The translations under genes were made by a program, and so were the position numbers. The notes below the pieces were generated by a model. That model searched no databases and had not been told where the DNA came from. It saw only the letters and a program-made list of their open reading frames with translations. Shown here one piece after another: positions 61,721-64,000 of a stretch of DNA of 64,000 nucleotides. Numbering within the stretch: position 1 is the first letter of the stretch; each line of letters begins with the position of its first letter. Source of the stretch: Persicaria tinctoria (Eukaryota > Streptophyta > Magnoliopsida > Caryophyllales > Polygonaceae); contig JBANSL010000013.1 of the NCBI GenBank assembly GCA_037127255.1, forward strand, positions 5,458,188 through 5,522,187, in the 5' to 3' direction.

Positions 61721-64000
61721 ACATGTCATGAAAAATTAATAGAATAAAAAAAAATGACACCATATGATAAAATTTTAAAGTGATATCGGGTAACGGATAG
61801 AAATAACGCTGTTGAATCGGGTATCCGGTTGTGCACACGAGGCAAGACCCACACGGTGGTCTTCTGGATGATTCACACGTGGCAGAATATGATTGGGTGG
61901 ATGAAAGGTCAATAGAGTCATCAATTGGAAAAACAGCCGCCTTCAGGCTTCAGCTTCGGCCTCATAGTGGCCCTCTGTGTATTTTAATCATGCGCCAACG
62001 CACTTCGCTTATTTAAGACCACGGGCCCACCTCCTCCTTCCCTATATTTATTTATTAAATGTTTATTTAAATATTATGTCATTGGTGACGGCGTTAATCA
62101 ACAATTTTAACTTTTTATTTCCTCCTTTTTTTTATAACGTAGAGATTCTCACTTCGACTTCGAAAGATATCGACTCATTCTCCACGAATCGAATGCTAAC
62201 CTGTAAAACACTTGATCAAGAAAACTAAGCGGAAAGTTATAAGACAGACTCAAACTCATGTCAGGGTAAACCAAAGCCTGACACAATTTGCTAATGGTGG
62301 GATTTAAACCTTTAACCTTATGGTATCGTCGTATCGAGGCATTAAGAAGCAACTCTCACTTAATTAAGTAGTGTATGGTTGGTTCGTGGACATGGAATGT
62401 AACGGGTGCAGAACTGCACATATTGATTGGAATTTGGGGCAAATGAAAATTCCAGAGATCGTTAACGATTGAAGAATTAAAGATTGTATAAAAGTAAGGG
62501 TATTTATGTCTTTTTGTTTTATTTCATCGTAAAATTGATCTATATCCAACCAAACACAAATAAGATAATGTTATCCCATCATCCACCTCTAAAAATAATC
62601 TTTAAAAGTACCTCATTGGCCGAACTTAATCTACTACATCGATCATCGTAGGCACGTGAAGGCCTACGATAGTTTGCGGTGGTGGCTACAAAGACCGCAC
62701 GAGGGATGAATCACTAGTTTGGACTCGAAACGATGCGTTTTGGGTGTTGGGACCCACTTGTATAATATATGAATATTTATGATATCCAAAAATGACGTGG
62801 TTACCAAGACACGATCCACATTCATCCACATGTTAAGTTTTCAATGTATTCTCTTAAACTAATAACCGTTTATCTAATCAAATTCCTTGCTCTGCAAGGA
62901 GTTCGTGACCAATCGCCACGCATCTTAGAAGAGGGAACGTCGTTAATCTGTACTTTCTCAAGCGTCTTTTCAGTGGTGGTTTAATGCTATCTGACTCTCC
63001 AACATCGAAACTTGAGACGCCGTGTGATATCTTTGCACTCTGACTCTCCTATCTCCTCTATATTCACGACTTTCTAAGGTCTTCCACAACTTTTGCGCAG
63101 GATGACGATTGCTATGGTTTTATTTTATTTTTAAGACTGAAGCCCTTTTTCTTGTTAATTTGTGTTGTTTGGTGTTGTTTCATGATGAATTTGTAACACC
63201 CCGTCCCACATCGGATATTATAAGGATGTTGGGAGTGATTTATAAGTGATTCAAGCTCTACCTATGTCACAAGAGCTCTTTCTTTCATTTGTTAAGAAAA
63301 GAAGTATACGATGCAAATATAAGTTAAAGATTTTAAATTGAAAACTTTTTTTCCTTAATATAATTACATAAACCTCGTTAAAATATTTTCAAAGAGGAAA
63401 AACTAATTAAAATGTTTAAGCTAAAGACAAATTATAAAATTTGATAAACTAATTCTCATAACAACATGAAAACAGAATTTAATAATTGAAATGATTATTA
63501 TGAAATACCTAGGACTGGTAAATGGTATGGAAACCGACTATGTTGGCAACAACACTTGTGGTAACCAATATGGCGGTAACCACGTGAAGGTGGTACGGTA
63601 ATGGTAATGAAATATGAATACTATGATTATCAAGTATATATTAATTTTTTCATTTAATGTTTTATTGTTATTACCTTTAATTTTTATGTTTTTAATTTAT
63701 ATTTTGTGTTTTGATTTTAACCTAAATTGGTCATTTCTATTTTTTCTACTGGAAACAATAGGAACATTTTGAATGTTTAAAGATTTTGAACTTGTTTTGT
63801 TTGAACTTGCAGGAACATTTTGAATGTTTGAACAATTGTACTTGGTTTGTTTCAAGACTTTGAACTTGGTTGGCTTGAATTGGTTTGTACTTTAGGTTGT
63901 GAACTTGGTTTATTTGATCTTTTAATAGGTGGTATCCATATTATTTTTGGTAACCTTATTTTTTCGTTCGATAACTTTGATGACTACCAGAAGGTAGCCA
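61721..64000. other. Intergenic to window end; one promoter-like patch, no gene recognised
   Basis: Positions 61830-62040 are GC-richer and contain CACACGTGGCAG (61873-61884) and a TATA-like CTTATTTAAGACC (62007-62019). This could be a promoter for a gene I cannot see or the remnant of one. At 63194-63290 the phrase ACACCCCGTCCCACATCGG resembles the start of common plant LTR or LTR-like repeats. No open frame with a motif is present. Confidence 0.35.

Overview
This is a gene-sparse, AT-rich window of nuclear plant DNA, most likely from a eudicot. The reasons are plant-only gene families (PYR/PYL ABA receptor, PLATZ factor, VQ protein, AT-hook/PPC protein, LEA_1 protein), GT-AG introns, Stowaway and Tourist-like MITEs, Helitron ends, Mutator-like elements and plant L1-type RNase H fragments. 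I cannot fix the species from sequence alone.

Seven host genes can be supported. In order they are: a two-exon LEA_1 desiccation protein with an ABRE-rich promoter (5188-5809, +); a five-exon type II AT-hook/PPC (AHL) protein (10719-7436, -); a PHD-finger protein of the AIPP2/PAIPP2 type with a long leader intron (leader about 13640, coding 17943-23910, +); an unrecognised 187-residue plant protein (26235-25392, -); an intronless PYR/PYL ABA receptor closest to PYL1 (28902-29654, +); a proline-rich VQ protein of the IKU1/VQ14 type (38677-37634, -); and a four-exon PLATZ zinc-binding protein (58097-59897, +). The ABA receptor and the ABRE-driven LEA gene belong to the same hormone pathway but are not physically linked as a unit.

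The rest is mainly mobile-element debris. The clearest structures, each bounded by target-site duplications I could read, are: a Mutator-like element of about 6.55 kb (40374-46925, 9-bp duplication); a 1.03-kb Mutator-type foldback element (35009-36035, 9-bp duplication) with a Tourist-like MITE nested in it; a 928-bp Tourist/Harbinger-type element with a GC-rich interior next to the VQ gene; a 5'-truncated L1 with an intact RNase H domain (52446-53140); a SINE-like insertion with a 29-bp duplication (27285-27472); a Stowaway MITE (54129-54369); and a short Helitron (3815-4390). LTR remnants, RNase H pseudogenes and several tandem arrays with 45- to 250-bp units fill other gaps.

The most interesting object is the 6.55-kb Mutator-like element. 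It has no visible transposase. On its minus strand it carries three consecutive exons, with their introns, of a JmjC histone demethylase of the ELF6/REF6 type, plus a separate exon resembling the C-terminal part of an RPA1-like protein. A Helitron-type 3' hairpin and CTAGT end lie inside it, so the cargo could have been captured by either element. A second RPA-like exon, this time N-terminal, lies at 2961-3145 near other Helitron ends.
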